Source: Planctomycetales bacterium (GTDB lineage Bacteria; Planctomycetota; Planctomycetia; Planctomycetales; Planctomycetaceae). From it: a DNA stretch of 64,000 nucleotides. A program made the position numbers and the translations under genes. Of this stretch, positions 47,888 to 57,164 are shown in pieces; the stretch's first letter is position 1, and each line of letters opens with the position of its first letter. The DNA is taken from NCBI GenBank assembly GCA_028285345.1, contig JANQPT010000041.1, positions 62,001 through 126,000 of the forward strand, given 5' to 3'. Under the pieces are notes generated by a model. It was not told the origin of the DNA. It saw only the letters and a list, made by a program, of their open reading frames with translations, and made no database searches.

Positions 47888-48664
47888 TCACTGAAGATGC
47901 GATCGCTGACGGCGGGCCTCATATAGGGCGATTCCAGCCGAGACCGCGGCGTTCAGGGAGCCGATGTCCCCCTGCTGAGGAATGGCGGCGAAGCTGTCGC
48001 AAACGGCCCTGATTTCCGGTGAAATCCCCTGCCCTTCATTGCCGATGACAATCGCTACGGGACCGGACAGCTCACTTTCATGGATCAAAACGGCGGCGTC
48101 TTCGCGAGCACCGATAATTTCCACGCCACGCTCTTGCAACTGCCGGACGAATTGGCACAAATCATCGGTACGGGTGATGGCAATACGATTGACCGCTCCG
48201 GCGGAACTTCGTGCGACGAGGCTGTTGACTTCTGCCTGTTGCCGGTTGCCGACGATCACGGCGGAGGCTGCAAAAACCTCAGCACAGCGGATGATCGCCC
48301 CGAAATTGTAGGAATCTTGCAGTGAGTCCAGAACGACAAACAGCGGCGTCTCAACGTCGTCCGTCAACACGTCGTGCGGCGATACATACGGATAAGGACC
48401 GACCTTCGCGAGATAGCCCTGGTGGTTTTGCGAATGCGACAACTCCCTCAGCCGGGCCGGCGATTCCACGACGGCCTCGATGCCCTGCTGATTGGCCGCT
48501 TCGAACACCTGCTGCAATTCGTCCGGGCGCAATCGGTCCGACAAGTGCAGTTCGTAGATCGGCCAGCGACCGGCGGCGAGCGTCTCCCTGACAAGATTCC
48601 GGCCCCAGAGCCAACACCGCTGATGACTGCCCAGCAACGGCTGACGGCGTTTCTTTCGAGCCAT
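47888..48664 (-). CDS. rlmB: TrmH/SpoU family rRNA 2'-O-methyltransferase (RlmB type)
   Basis: About 258 residues. An N-terminal substrate-binding domain (WLWGRNLVRETLAAGRW, ~14-30) precedes the trefoil-knot SPOUT domain, with motif 1 VVLDSLQDSYNFGAIIRCAE, motif 2 VAIVIGNEGQGISPE and motif 3 DIGSLNAAVSAGIALYEARR. RlmB methylates a guanosine in 23S rRNA domain V; a tRNA target cannot be excluded. The frame extends to 48751 but ATG 48664 (MARKKRRQ) has GAGGA upstream. Confidence 0.9.
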   Translation of the reverse strand: MARKKRRQPLLGSHQRCWLWGRNLVRETLAAGRWPIYELHLSDRLRPDELQQVFEAANQQGIEAVVESPARLRELSHSQNHQGYLAKVGPYPYVSPHDVLTDDVETPLFVVLDSLQDSYNFGAIIRCAEVFAASAVIVGNRQQAEVNSLVARSSAGAVNRIAITRTDDLCQFVRQLQERGVEIIGAREDAAVLIHESELSGPVAIVIGNEGQGISPEIRAVCDSFAAIPQQGDIGSLNAAVSAGIALYEARRQRSHLQ

Positions 48665-48839
48665 TCTCAAGTCCTCAAGACATTCCTCTGCCCTTCCATG
48701 CAGAGTGCGACGATCCGGCGCAGCAAGACGACAATTGCTCCAACATCGCAAACGCCAGTTGATGCCGGCACGGGCTCGTCGAAGGCCCGACAGTCAGCCG
48801 CATCGACCGAGTCTTTCCCGCTGAGAGAAAAGCGAGTTT

Positions 48840-49223
48840 TCAATGATGGCTGAAAGCGCGGCTGACGTCGACGATATACTGATCGTCGAAGACCTCTTCG
48901 AAATCGTAGACGTCGCAAAAGTCGCTCAGGCAGTCGTCTTCGGTCTTCTTCATATCGCCCCGTTCGATCAACTCGAACACGATCTTGCCGAAGTCCTCAG
49001 TGGTGTGAATGCCCCAGCGGTTGAACACCAGCCGCGCGAGCATTCCAAATTGTTCCTGAGCGTACAGGCGAATGCCGTGCGAAAGTTCTTGACCGGTAAT
49101 GTGCGCGTCGGTCATTCCCTGGCCGGCGGACTGCCGAAACAACTCTTGAGAATACCGCAATGCCGGAAAAATAAACCGGTAGGCATTGGGATGATACTTG
49201 CGAGTCTTGGTCGTGGTGGTCAT
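48840..49223 (-). CDS. Minf_1886 family protein (Planctomycetes/Verrucomicrobia-type conserved protein)
   Basis: A 127-residue protein matching a conserved small family I know from Planctomycetes and Verrucomicrobia: YRFIFPALRYSQE, HITGQELSHGIRLYAQEQFG, RWGIHTTEDFGKIVFELIERG and KTEDDCLSDFCDVYDFEEVF fit in order. No enzymatic motif is known and the function has not been established as far as I know. No signal or membrane segment. ATG 49223 is preceded by a weak site. Lies between rlmB and ricT-holB on the same strand. Confidence 0.85.
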   Translation of the reverse strand: MTTTTKTRKYHPNAYRFIFPALRYSQELFRQSAGQGMTDAHITGQELSHGIRLYAQEQFGMLARLVFNRWGIHTTEDFGKIVFELIERGDMKKTEDDCLSDFCDVYDFEEVFDDQYIVDVSRAFSHH

Positions 49224-49449
49224 GGCGTTTTATTGCGGGGGTTACTGATTCGATCGGCTGTTCAACCGAGCCACTGATGATCGAGACGCATTTCTTGGCG
49301 TGTCAATCGAATCTATCTGCTTCCCATCCATCATGGTGGAGCATTGAATTGAACTTCCATTTATCACGTTACAGCAAGTCGTCAGGCGGTGTCAATTGCG
49401 TAATTTTCGTAGTCAGAATTCGTAGGAGGTCCGCGAGCAGCCAGCCTGC

Positions 49450-50310
49450 TCAATTGCCTCCTTCACTCGATGCTTCGCGGGGCGGTGATTTTTTGGCCGT
49501 TTTAACGACGGTTACGATTTCGCTCTCGTCGATGATTGTGTGTCGTTGATCTTCGAACTGCACTAACAGTTTGCGTGCGAGGATTTCCTGCCGTAGTACC
49601 TTTCCCTGTCCCTGTTTGGTGACGACCACGTTTCCGATCGCGGGCAACTCGCGGCGGATTTCCTGATACATATCGTATTCATAACGCAAGCAACACTTCA
49701 ACCGGCCGCACCGGCCCGAGATTTTCGTCGGGTCCAATGTCGCGCGCTGCACCTTGGCCATCTTCATCGAGACCGGCGGCATCTGCGTCAAATGCGTATT
49801 GCAGCAAACCGGTTTACCGCAATCGCCATAGTCGGCGAGCAGTTTCGCTTCGTCACGGACGCCGATCTGACGCATTTCGATTCGTGTATGAAACTTCTTC
49901 GCCAGCGCTTTGACTAATTCACGAAAGTCCACACGCTTTTCGGCCAAATAGAAGAACACGATCCGCTCGCCGCCGAGAATGTGCTCCACATCCACAAGCT
50001 CCATTTGCATCTTTCGCTCGCGGATCATTTCCCGGCATCCGTCATAGGCGATCCGCTCTTTTTCGTGCAGTTCGCCGACCAACTGCTCATCCTGCATCGT
50101 CGCGTGACGCACGATGTGGCCGACGCTGTCGGACTTAGGGAGAAACTGCACTGCGCGCTCGGTCGCTTCGCACAGCACTTCCCCCAACTCCATCCCGCGG
50201 TCGCTGCGGACGACCACCGAATTGCCGCGCGCATACTTTTGAGGCCCTTTTACCGAAAAGGGGCCCACGTGTCGCATCAAACCATAACGTACTACAAATC
50301 GCGCAGGCAT
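49450..50310 (-). CDS. ricT: PSP1-domain protein RicT (YaaT)
   Basis: About 286 residues with the PSP1 C-terminal region. Conserved cysteines are present in GDCGKPVCCNTHL and SGRCGRLKCCLRYEYDMY, the pattern that binds an iron-sulfur cluster in the Bacillus RicAFT complex. There the complex promotes RNase Y-dependent RNA processing; no RicA or RicF gene is seen here. The gene lies 126 bp downstream of holB, an order (holB-yaaT) also found in Firmicutes. Start ATG 50310 (MPARFVVRYG), with a 13-residue longer form open to 50349. Confidence 0.88.
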   Translation of the reverse strand: MPARFVVRYGLMRHVGPFSVKGPQKYARGNSVVVRSDRGMELGEVLCEATERAVQFLPKSDSVGHIVRHATMQDEQLVGELHEKERIAYDGCREMIRERKMQMELVDVEHILGGERIVFFYLAEKRVDFRELVKALAKKFHTRIEMRQIGVRDEAKLLADYGDCGKPVCCNTHLTQMPPVSMKMAKVQRATLDPTKISGRCGRLKCCLRYEYDMYQEIRRELPAIGNVVVTKQGQGKVLRQEILARKLLVQFEDQRHTIIDESEIVTVVKTAKKSPPREASSEGGN

Positions 50311-50436
50311 CGTGTTCTCAATATCTTCGTCATGACCGCTGAGCAACACGCGTCATGAGATTGTCTCGGAGATGTTTCAATCGCGTTTCGGTGAAGCACC
50401 GATTATACGGCTGCCGGCCGCATTTGGAAAACAAAA

Positions 50437-51516
50437 TCAGACGGCACAGGCGGCACGCGTCATCCTCCCCAAGTCATCGAACAGTGATTCCATACATAAA
50501 CCAACCGACATTCGACGGTCGAGATGCTGCTGTGCCACAACGACGCGCTCAATGAGTGAGCCCACAACTTCGACCGCATCGGCCTCTGCAGCGGGAAACC
50601 GGCTCCTCAACGAGTCGGCACGTGACAAGTTGACATCGCGCTGCAATGCGACTCCGCTCATATGCTCCAAGACTTCGCGATAGAAGTCCAGGCAAAAGCG
50701 AATAAACCATGCCGCTCGCCGACGTTGCACCGCAGCGTCGCCGCCCGCCGCCTCAATCGAGGACATCACCCGTGCAGCAGTCTCCACACTGTAATACGGG
50801 TCCGCCGCCAACGCGTCAAACAATGCCCGCCGCTGCGCCCGAAGTTCCGAATCTGCCAATTCCGTAGCGACTGCCAAACTGCCGTCGCACGCAGCGGCGA
50901 TCTCGGCGGCGTCTTCAGCGGATTCGGCAATGCCCGTTTCGACCAACAGCACAGCGACGTCTTCAGAATTCAATGGGCCGAAACGGACCTCTTGGCAGCG
51001 TGAGCGGATCGTCGGCAACAAGTGGTCCGCATTGGAGGCGACCAATAGTAGCAGCGATCCGTGCGGCGGTTCCTCCAACGTCTTCAGCAAGGCGTTCGCC
51101 GCTGCGTGATTCATTTTATCAGCATCGTCGATCGCGGCGATCCGACGGTTGGCGGACATCGGCTTGAGCGATAGGTCGTGACATAATCCCTCTTTGCCGC
51201 GTCGTTCCTGCGGACCGATGAATTGTTCGATCAGCAACTCGTTTTTGCCGGGCAGAAGCTCTACGAGTGAAAAATCCGGGTGTGTGCCCGCCGCTTGCTG
51301 CTTACAGGAATGACAGGTTCCGCACGGTTCGAGGTGTGCGCGTCCGTGCTGCTGACAAAACAAGCATTGCGCGAGGATTGACGCAAACTTCTTTTTGCCA
51401 ACCCCCTCCGGACCGGTCAGCAAATACGCCTGACCCAGCCGACCGCGCGAGACGCTACGGCGGAACATCTCAATCTGCTCGCGATGGCCGCGTAGTCGCT
51501 CCCAGCCGGTTTGCAT
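50437..51516 (-). CDS. holB: DNA polymerase III delta' subunit
   Basis: A 359-residue AAA+ clamp-loader subunit. LLTGPEGVGKKKFA is the P-loop, the zinc module reads CLFC...CGTCHSC, and IAAIDDADKMNHAAANALLKTLEEPPHGSLLLL covers the Walker B and sensor-1 helix with the conserved LLKTLEEPP. It loads the beta clamp together with delta and tau/gamma. ATG 51516. ricT follows downstream, which is the ancestral bacterial order in several phyla. The C-terminal 60 residues are less conserved and contain the ERVVAQQHLDRR segment. Confidence 0.92.
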   Translation of the reverse strand: MQTGWERLRGHREQIEMFRRSVSRGRLGQAYLLTGPEGVGKKKFASILAQCLFCQQHGRAHLEPCGTCHSCKQQAAGTHPDFSLVELLPGKNELLIEQFIGPQERRGKEGLCHDLSLKPMSANRRIAAIDDADKMNHAAANALLKTLEEPPHGSLLLLVASNADHLLPTIRSRCQEVRFGPLNSEDVAVLLVETGIAESAEDAAEIAAACDGSLAVATELADSELRAQRRALFDALAADPYYSVETAARVMSSIEAAGGDAAVQRRRAAWFIRFCLDFYREVLEHMSGVALQRDVNLSRADSLRSRFPAAEADAVEVVGSLIERVVVAQQHLDRRMSVGLCMESLFDDLGRMTRAACAV

Positions 51517-51599
51517 GATGTTTAGTGGTGTCAGCGCCCGCCGATCGTTCCGGGGACTAAGCCTAAATGACTATTTGAATGGGACTCAACGGAGCCATG

Positions 51600-52211
51600 T
51601 TAATCCGCTTTAGGGAGATTTGCCAATAACGGGGCGACCGCTTGCGTCCAAACGTCCCAGTCGACCGGTTTATCCGGATCGAAGTGCGAATCTTTGATCG
51701 TCGCTTGCAACTGCGGAGTCGCGAGCACCGGTTGCAGGAGTGCCAGTTCCTCGATCAGTCGGCGGCTCAACTCACTGATCTTTGGACGCAGTTCTGTCTG
51801 CAAATCGGGCACGTTATCAAATTTCTGCTGATTGTTGTCACGCCATTCTGCAAACTCGGCATGTTGAATCGACTTTGCGGCCTGCATCTGCGCCTGAAAG
51901 AAACGGCGGGCGATGTCCTCGTCCAATCCCGCGTCCCGTGCTTGGCTGATGAGCCGATCCAGCAACTCCGACTCGCGCTGAGGATCGTGCACCGCCTTGC
52001 CCGCGTTCCATTTCCAACGGGCAACGTCAGACATCAGGCGAAGTCTCGCGCGCATGAGGTCCAGCAAAGTACCCACGCGCGCAACGGCGACGTCGTCGAC
52101 CGCGGCGGAAGTGGTGCGGGGTTGCTCCGGCGATGGTGTCTCCGCGGGGCGACACCCCAAAATGAAAACGGCCAAGCACAGAAGTCGGCAAATGACTTTT
52201 CTGAATCTCAC
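51600..52211 (-). CDS. Exported gamma-class chorismate mutase, predicted lipoprotein
   Basis: A 203-residue protein beginning with GTG. A lipoprotein signal is clear (RLLCLAVFILGC with Cys20 as the lipidation site). The mature part is the all-helical AroQ gamma fold: ARLRLMSDVARWKWNAG with an active-site Lys, DPQRESELLDRL with an Arg, and FFQAQMQAAKSIQHAEF matching the helix that ends the site in the secreted Mycobacterium enzyme. It converts chorismate to prephenate outside the cytoplasm. Why a planctomycete would export it is unclear; gene context (holB) gives no clue. Not a cytoplasmic AroQ because of the signal and the gamma-type sequence. Confidence 0.82.
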   Translation of the reverse strand: MRFRKVICRLLCLAVFILGCRPAETPSPEQPRTTSAAVDDVAVARVGTLLDLMRARLRLMSDVARWKWNAGKAVHDPQRESELLDRLISQARDAGLDEDIARRFFQAQMQAAKSIQHAEFAEWRDNNQQKFDNVPDLQTELRPKISELSRRLIEELALLQPVLATPQLQATIKDSHFDPDKPVDWDVWTQAVAPLLANLPKAD

Positions 52212-52346
52212 GGTCTCTGCGATTCGTTGTCGGTGGGTTTCGACGGAGCGTCACGCTCCCCCTGATCGTTCAACTTTGCTAAAAAGATAACGTCATACGT
52301 ACCAAGTCTTCCAGAGTTCTCTCATCCATAAGCACTCTCGCCGCCT

Positions 52347-53150
52347 ATGAGTACCGTTCAAAGCCGACCGACGGACGTCATTCACGGAAAAATCTATGAC
52401 TACCCTGTCTATTACGACATCATTTTCGCGGCCGACTGGAAAAAGGAGTTCCAGTTCCTCCGCGATTGCTTTTCCGAACATGCGACTGGACAAGTCCGCC
52501 GCGTGTTGGAGCCGGCGTGCGGGACTGGTCGACTGCTGATCAAAGTGGCCCAAGCGGGCTACGACGTCATTGGGAACGATCTGAACCCGCAGGCGGTCGA
52601 ATTCTGCAATCGTCGGTTTCGGCGCCGGGGACTGGAACCGGCGGCTGTTGTTGCCGACATGGCCGATTTTCGGCTGAAGCGCAAGGTCGACGCGGCGTTC
52701 AACCTGATTAACAGTTTTCGCCATCTTCCCAGCGAACAGGCGGCGGTCGCCCACTTGCGATGTATGGCTCGCGCGCTGCGCAAAGGGGGCATCTACTTAC
52801 TGGGACTGCACCTCACGCCGGTGAGCCGGCGGATTTGCGACGACGAGTGCTACACGGCCCGCCGCGGCACCGTCACCGTTAAGTCGCGATTGTGGACGAA
52901 ATCGGTCGACAGCCGCAAACGCGTCGAAATGGTCGGCATGACGCTCGATGTCACCACGCCCGCGAAACAGTTGAAGCTCGTCGACGAAATGCCTTTCCGC
53001 ATGTACACCGCCCGCCAGTTCAATCGTTTGCTCGCCGAAGTCCCCGAATTGGAACTCGTTGAGACATACGATTTTGACCATGATATCAACTGCCCCATTG
53101 AAGTCGACGGCCATAGCGAAGATGTCGTCTTCGTCTTGAAAAAGACATAA
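52347..53150 (+). CDS. Class I SAM-dependent methyltransferase
   Basis: A 267-residue protein. RRVLEPACGTGRLLIKVAQAG is the SAM loop, VIGNDLNPQAVEFCNRR the second strand with its acidic residue, and the FNLINSFRHLPSEQAAVAHLR block follows. The last third (RKRVEMVGMTLDV) is beta-rich, as in methyltransferase type 11/25 proteins acting on small molecules or glycans. It starts with ATG 52347 and is divergent from the chorismate mutase gene. It is 59 bp upstream of threonine synthase on the same strand. Acceptor unknown. Confidence 0.85.
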   Translation: MSTVQSRPTDVIHGKIYDYPVYYDIIFAADWKKEFQFLRDCFSEHATGQVRRVLEPACGTGRLLIKVAQAGYDVIGNDLNPQAVEFCNRRFRRRGLEPAAVVADMADFRLKRKVDAAFNLINSFRHLPSEQAAVAHLRCMARALRKGGIYLLGLHLTPVSRRICDDECYTARRGTVTVKSRLWTKSVDSRKRVEMVGMTLDVTTPAKQLKLVDEMPFRMYTARQFNRLLAEVPELELVETYDFDHDINCPIEVDGHSEDVVFVLKKT

Positions 53151-53209
53151 CTCTCTAGCCTCCTGACCCTCCGATTCCGCAGAAACCGGAATCATAAGAC
53201 GAACGCCTT

Positions 53210-54454
53210 ATGCACAACTCACTCAACTGCGCCGCTTGCGGTATAGAACATGCGGTCGATTCGCTGCAAAACCTGTGTCGCGAGTGCGGCAAGCCGCTGT
53301 TAGTCGGATATGATCTCGCGGCATTGCGTGATTCGTTCACTCCCGAAACCGTGCGCAGCCGCTGCACACGCTCGATGTGGAAGTTTTCCGACGTACTGCC
53401 CGTCGATCGTGCCGACGAGGCGGTGTCGCTGGGTGAAGGGTTGACTCCGTTTATCCAATTGAAGCCGCGCGGGTCGTTTGAAGTTTTCGAGCAGCTGTTC
53501 GTCAAGGACGAAGCCTTCAATCCCACCGGCAGTTTCAAGGCTCGCGGCATGTCCGCCGCCGTAACCCGCGCCGTGAGCCTGGGCGCGAAGGTCGTCGCCC
53601 TGCCGTCGGCCGGCAATGCGGCAGGAGCCGCGACGTACTACGCGGCGCGTGCGGGAATCAAATGTTATTTATTCATGCCCGAAGATACGCCGCCGGCCAA
53701 TATCGTGGAGAGCGTCGTCGGCGGGGCCCACGTCTATCTTGTCAACGGCCTGATCAGTGATTGCGGCAAGCTGGTCAAACGGGGGTGCGAAGAATTCGGC
53801 TGGTTCGACCTCTCGACGCTGAAGGAGCCCTTTCGCATCGAAGGCAAGAAGACGATGGGCTATGAGTTGGCGTTCGACATGGCCGACGCAGCGGGCACGC
53901 CACAGCTTCAGCTGCCGGATGTGATCTTTTACCCCACCGGCGGCGGAACGGGGCTGATCGGCATGTGGAAAGCGTTTGATGAGATGCAGCAATTGGGCTG
54001 GATCGGCGCGGAGCGTCCCCGCATGGTGGTCGTTCAGGCGGAAAACTGCTCACCAATCGTAAGAGCATTTGAGCAGAATGCCGATCATGCGGAGCTTTTC
54101 GAAAATGCGGCGACCGTCGCGTCCGGATTGCGCGTGCCGGCCGCCATCGGTGACTTTCTGATGCTCAAAGTGCTCCGGGAATCAAACGGGACGGCCGTCA
54201 GAGTGAGCGACGACGACTTGCTGGAAGGCGTGCGGGAGATCTCCGCAGTCCAAGGTATCTACGCTTGTCCCGAAGGGGGAGCGGTCTGGAAAGCGGCGCA
54301 ACAACTGCTCAAATCGGGCTGGTTGCGGCCTAATGAGAAGATCGTGTTGTTCAATACCGGCAGCGGGCTGAAATACAACCACCTCTTCCCGGTCGAAGGG
54401 CTGCCGATTTTGGATCATCATGACCCAAACTGCTTGTCAGGGGTCAGTGTCTAG
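53210..54454 (+). CDS. thrC: Threonine synthase
   Basis: A 414-residue fold-type II PLP enzyme. The N-terminus carries a zinc-ribbon-like pair (LNCAACGI and NLCRECGK) seen in archaeal/plant-type threonine synthases. The Schiff-base lysine is K110 in NPTGSFKARGMSAAV; the phosphate loop is YPTGGGTGLIGMWKAF. It converts O-phosphohomoserine to threonine. The sequence is closer to the short ThrC class than to the ~430-residue enterobacterial form. ATG 53210 stands alone. A long gap (784 bases) follows. Confidence 0.92.
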   Translation: MHNSLNCAACGIEHAVDSLQNLCRECGKPLLVGYDLAALRDSFTPETVRSRCTRSMWKFSDVLPVDRADEAVSLGEGLTPFIQLKPRGSFEVFEQLFVKDEAFNPTGSFKARGMSAAVTRAVSLGAKVVALPSAGNAAGAATYYAARAGIKCYLFMPEDTPPANIVESVVGGAHVYLVNGLISDCGKLVKRGCEEFGWFDLSTLKEPFRIEGKKTMGYELAFDMADAAGTPQLQLPDVIFYPTGGGTGLIGMWKAFDEMQQLGWIGAERPRMVVVQAENCSPIVRAFEQNADHAELFENAATVASGLRVPAAIGDFLMLKVLRESNGTAVRVSDDDLLEGVREISAVQGIYACPEGGAVWKAAQQLLKSGWLRPNEKIVLFNTGSGLKYNHLFPVEGLPILDHHDPNCLSGVSV

Positions 54455-54557
54455 AACGTTCCCCGGGGCCGGCCGTCATGCTGACGCATGCCACCGCTCA
54501 AACATCATCGGATGACTCGCTACGAGGCAAGACTTGGCCGATAAGCCATACTCTTTC

Positions 54558-54592
54558 GCGTGAAGTGCGCGCTTCAAGTCGACACTTCACGC
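54558..54592. repeat. Ten-base perfect inverted repeat (hairpin)
   Basis: GCGTGAAGTG pairs with CACTTCACGC around a 15-base loop that itself repeats a CTTCAAG-like core. It is 103 bases beyond the thrC stop and lacks a T-run, so it is not a classical terminator; an RNA structure or regulator site is possible. Confidence 0.45.
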
Positions 54593-54669
54593 AGGGCGCC
54601 TGCTCATTCGCCGTCGGATCAGTCCGTTCAGAATGTGGAGTTAGAAAAGAGATGAGAGGGGATTCCACC

Positions 54670-54816
54670 ATGTCCGAAACCGGACACCGAACTTTACTGC
54701 CTCCGTTGCACTATCGCCTCTCAGGAGACCCGTTGTACAGAAAGGCAATTCGATGTCAACCTACCGATTTTACCAAACGAAGTTTTCGAAAATGTTCTGC
54801 GCGGGTCGCGCTCTAG
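54670..54816 (+). CDS. Possible small protein (48 residues), low confidence
   Basis: An ATG preceded by GAGAGGGGA at a suitable distance opens a frame for 48 residues (MSETGHRTLLPPLHYRLSG at its start), rather basic toward the C-terminus (TKRSFRKCSARVAL). No family is recognisable and its composition is not conclusive. The ribosome site is the best reason to list it; chance is a real alternative. Confidence 0.25.
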   Translation: MSETGHRTLLPPLHYRLSGDPLYRKAIRCQPTDFTKRSFRKCSARVAL

Positions 54817-55238
54817 CCGTCAGATTCCGTGTGGTTGTAAGTCTCAATGAGAACATCATGTTTGCCTAAAGATGTGCGTAAAAATTCACATTCAAAAAAT
54901 TTTGCGGAGAGGCGATGATCTTGAAGTGACTGATCATTTCTTTAGATTGATTCTTAAAAACTTGTCACTAATTTTTTGAATACCGTTGCACGCATTGACG
55001 AAATTGACAGCGCAAAAAGCAAAAAATTGAACACGCACAGGCGCTGTGCAGGTTTTCGCAATACGCTTTGTCAAAAACCACGACAAGTCGTTTCCAAATC
55101 CTCTGACGCGTCGCGCCGACACTTGTATGCAAGTATCGCAAACAGGCGCAACCGGGTTTTGAAACTGATTCTCGCAACCGGTCGCCAGCACGATGCGGCT
55201 GAATGGGTCTGTCGTCGCTGAAGACTTTCCGAAAGCGA

Positions 55239-56105
55239 CTAGCTGTCGTAGTGAAAAAACCCTTCTCCGGTTTTTCGCCCCAAACGTCCCGCGTCCACCA
55301 TTCGCACAAGTAGCGGGCAGGGACGGTACTTGGGGTCTCCTAACTCTCGGTGGAGCACGTTGGTGATGAAGAGACAAACGTCAAGACCGATCAGATCCGC
55401 CAGTTCCAGAGGTCCCATGGGGTGGTTACAGCCCAATTTCATCAGCGAATCAAGCGTTGCGGCATCCGCGACCCCCTCTTGCAGCGCGAATACCGCCTCG
55501 TTGATCAGCGGCATCAACATGCGATTCACGGCGAACCCGGGACTATCGGCGACCGCAAATGCTTGTTTTCCCATACGTTCGGCCAATTCCCTGGTCGCCG
55601 CCACGGTCGCATCACTCGTCTGTAGCCCGCGCACAATCTCGACCGGCGCCATCACCGGCACGGGATTGAAAAAGTGCATCCCGACGACTTGCTCGGGACG
55701 TTTTGTGGCAGCCGCCAATCGTGTGATCGAGATGCTGGACGTATTGGAGCCGAGGATCACGTCCGACCCGCAAATCTCGTCCAACTGCTGAAAAAGTTCA
55801 ACTTTGATGTCTTCGCGCTCGACAGCGGCTTCGATTACGAATTCCGCGGCCGCTGCCTCTTGCATGCTTTCGATCCAAACGAGTCGCTGCAGAACCTCTT
55901 CGGCCGATGAAACCGCCAGCTTCCCCCGGCGAATCCCCTTTTCAACCGAGGCCCCAATCTGCTCGGCTGCTGCCGTCCGCTGCGACGCGCTCGGCTCGAT
56001 CACCGTTACTTGCAGCCCGTGCACCGCTGCAACTTCGGCAATCCCCCGGCCCATCGTTCCTGCGCCGAGGATCGTCACGCGTTCAATTTCCATCGTATTG
56101 CTCAT
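55239..56105 (-). CDS. 3-hydroxyacyl-CoA (3-hydroxybutyryl-CoA) dehydrogenase
   Basis: A 288-residue enzyme with the NAD-binding loop VTILGAGTMGRGIAEVAA at the N-terminus, SNTSSISITRLA and the active-site His in GMHFFNPVPVM, and the C-terminal helical domain (GFAVNRMLMPLINEA, PMGPLELADLIGLDV). Length and order match Hbd/PaaH-type enzymes, which oxidise (S)-3-hydroxyacyl-CoA. Its ATG lies nine bases after the proC stop, so the two share a transcript though the pathways differ. The chain length preference cannot be read. Confidence 0.92.
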   Translation of the reverse strand: MSNTMEIERVTILGAGTMGRGIAEVAAVHGLQVTVIEPSASQRTAAAEQIGASVEKGIRRGKLAVSSAEEVLQRLVWIESMQEAAAAEFVIEAAVEREDIKVELFQQLDEICGSDVILGSNTSSISITRLAAATKRPEQVVGMHFFNPVPVMAPVEIVRGLQTSDATVAATRELAERMGKQAFAVADSPGFAVNRMLMPLINEAVFALQEGVADAATLDSLMKLGCNHPMGPLELADLIGLDVCLFITNVLHRELGDPKYRPCPLLVRMVDAGRLGRKTGEGFFHYDS

Positions 56106-56114
56106 TCGTCGGTT

Positions 56115-56933
56115 TTATCTCTGTCCCAATTCTGCGGATCGGCGTGTCGCCGCTTCGACCGCGTTGATGACGGTCCCCCGAAACCCTCCTGCCTCCAGCG
56201 CGTGCAGCCCAGCGATCGTCGTACCGCCCGGACTCGTCACCGCATCCTTGAGTGCCCCGGGATGCTCGCCGGTCTCCAATACCATTTTGGCGGCGCCCAG
56301 CAACGTCTGCGCTGCCAATTGAGTCGCGGTGTCACGAGGAAGCCCCATACGCACTCCGCCGTCACTGAGCGCTTCGATCATCAGATACACGTAGGCAGGT
56401 CCGCTGCCCGACAGCCCGGTCACAGCATCCAATAGCGGCTCGGGTACCGAGAACGCAATTCCGACCGCAGAGAGCAACTTCTGAACCAATTGTCCGTCCG
56501 CCTCACTTGCGGCGCCCCCCAATGCAAAAGCTGATGCGGATTCCCCCACCAAACAGGGAGTGTTCGGCATCACTCGCACTAACCGAGTTTGGATTCCCAG
56601 TGCGGAACTCAACGTTTGAAGCGGTATCCCAGCCGCGATTGAGATTATCAGGTGCCGTGCTTCCACTTGATCGGCGATCTCAGCAACGACGTCCGGCATT
56701 GTTTGCGGTTTGACTGCCAGGAATACGACGTCTGCCTGGTCAAGGACTTCCGCGTTGGACTCAGTGACGCGCGCGCCGGTCTCCGCCGCAAGCCGGTCCC
56801 GACCCTCCGGCCAGACGTCGCTGGCGATCATCTGCTCCGCTGTCGCGATGGCGGCAGACGTGAATCCTGCCGCCAGCGCGGTCGCCATTCGTCCGGCGCC
56901 TATGAATCCAATCCGCAATTGATCTTCCGCCAT
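56115..56933 (-). CDS. proC: Pyrroline-5-carboxylate reductase
   Basis: A 272-residue enzyme: RIGFIGAGRMATALAAGF is the NADPH loop, VFLAVKPQTM the second strand motif, VRVMPNTPCLVGESASAFA the family signature region, and LSGSGPAYVYLMIEAL with DAVTSPGGTTIAGLHALE the C-terminal dimerisation domain containing the substrate-binding segment. It makes proline from pyrroline-5-carboxylate. ATG 56933. It is divergent from the DUF1501 gene and upstream of the hydroxyacyl-CoA dehydrogenase gene on the same strand. Confidence 0.95.
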   Translation of the reverse strand: MAEDQLRIGFIGAGRMATALAAGFTSAAIATAEQMIASDVWPEGRDRLAAETGARVTESNAEVLDQADVVFLAVKPQTMPDVVAEIADQVEARHLIISIAAGIPLQTLSSALGIQTRLVRVMPNTPCLVGESASAFALGGAASEADGQLVQKLLSAVGIAFSVPEPLLDAVTGLSGSGPAYVYLMIEALSDGGVRMGLPRDTATQLAAQTLLGAAKMVLETGEHPGALKDAVTSPGGTTIAGLHALEAGGFRGTVINAVEAATRRSAELGQR

Positions 56934-57164
56934 GTGGTCACTCGGTCATTTGGTTGAATACGGCCGCATCGTTCGCTTATCGATCTTTGGTCGAGTATAC
57001 GCCGCTGTCCACGACCGGACAATTCGGCCGCGAGACAGCCGCCGAGCGTGCAAACGGTCCACATCTCGGTTGCTCAGCGGAGTCGAAAGTGGATAATCGA
57101 TTGACGGGCAGCGATTTTTCCGGAAACCGATGACTTATTTGTACACGTTTTTTCGAAATGGCCC

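Larger units (their letters stand above)
54455..55238. other. Long intergenic region with a hairpin and a possible small gene (784 bases)
   Basis: The space between threonine synthase and the convergent hydroxyacyl-CoA dehydrogenase is unusually long. It holds a perfect 10-base stem (54558-54567 with 54583-54592), a possible 48-residue frame at 54670-54816, and an AT-rich stretch of about 350 bases (54840-55200). Frames open on the minus strand here only run out from the end of the dehydrogenase gene. Confidence 0.45.

Noticed and set aside
54934-55377. 147-residue minus-strand frame into the gap after thrC
   Set aside because: Starts inside the dehydrogenase gene in another frame, lacks domain features and ribosome site.
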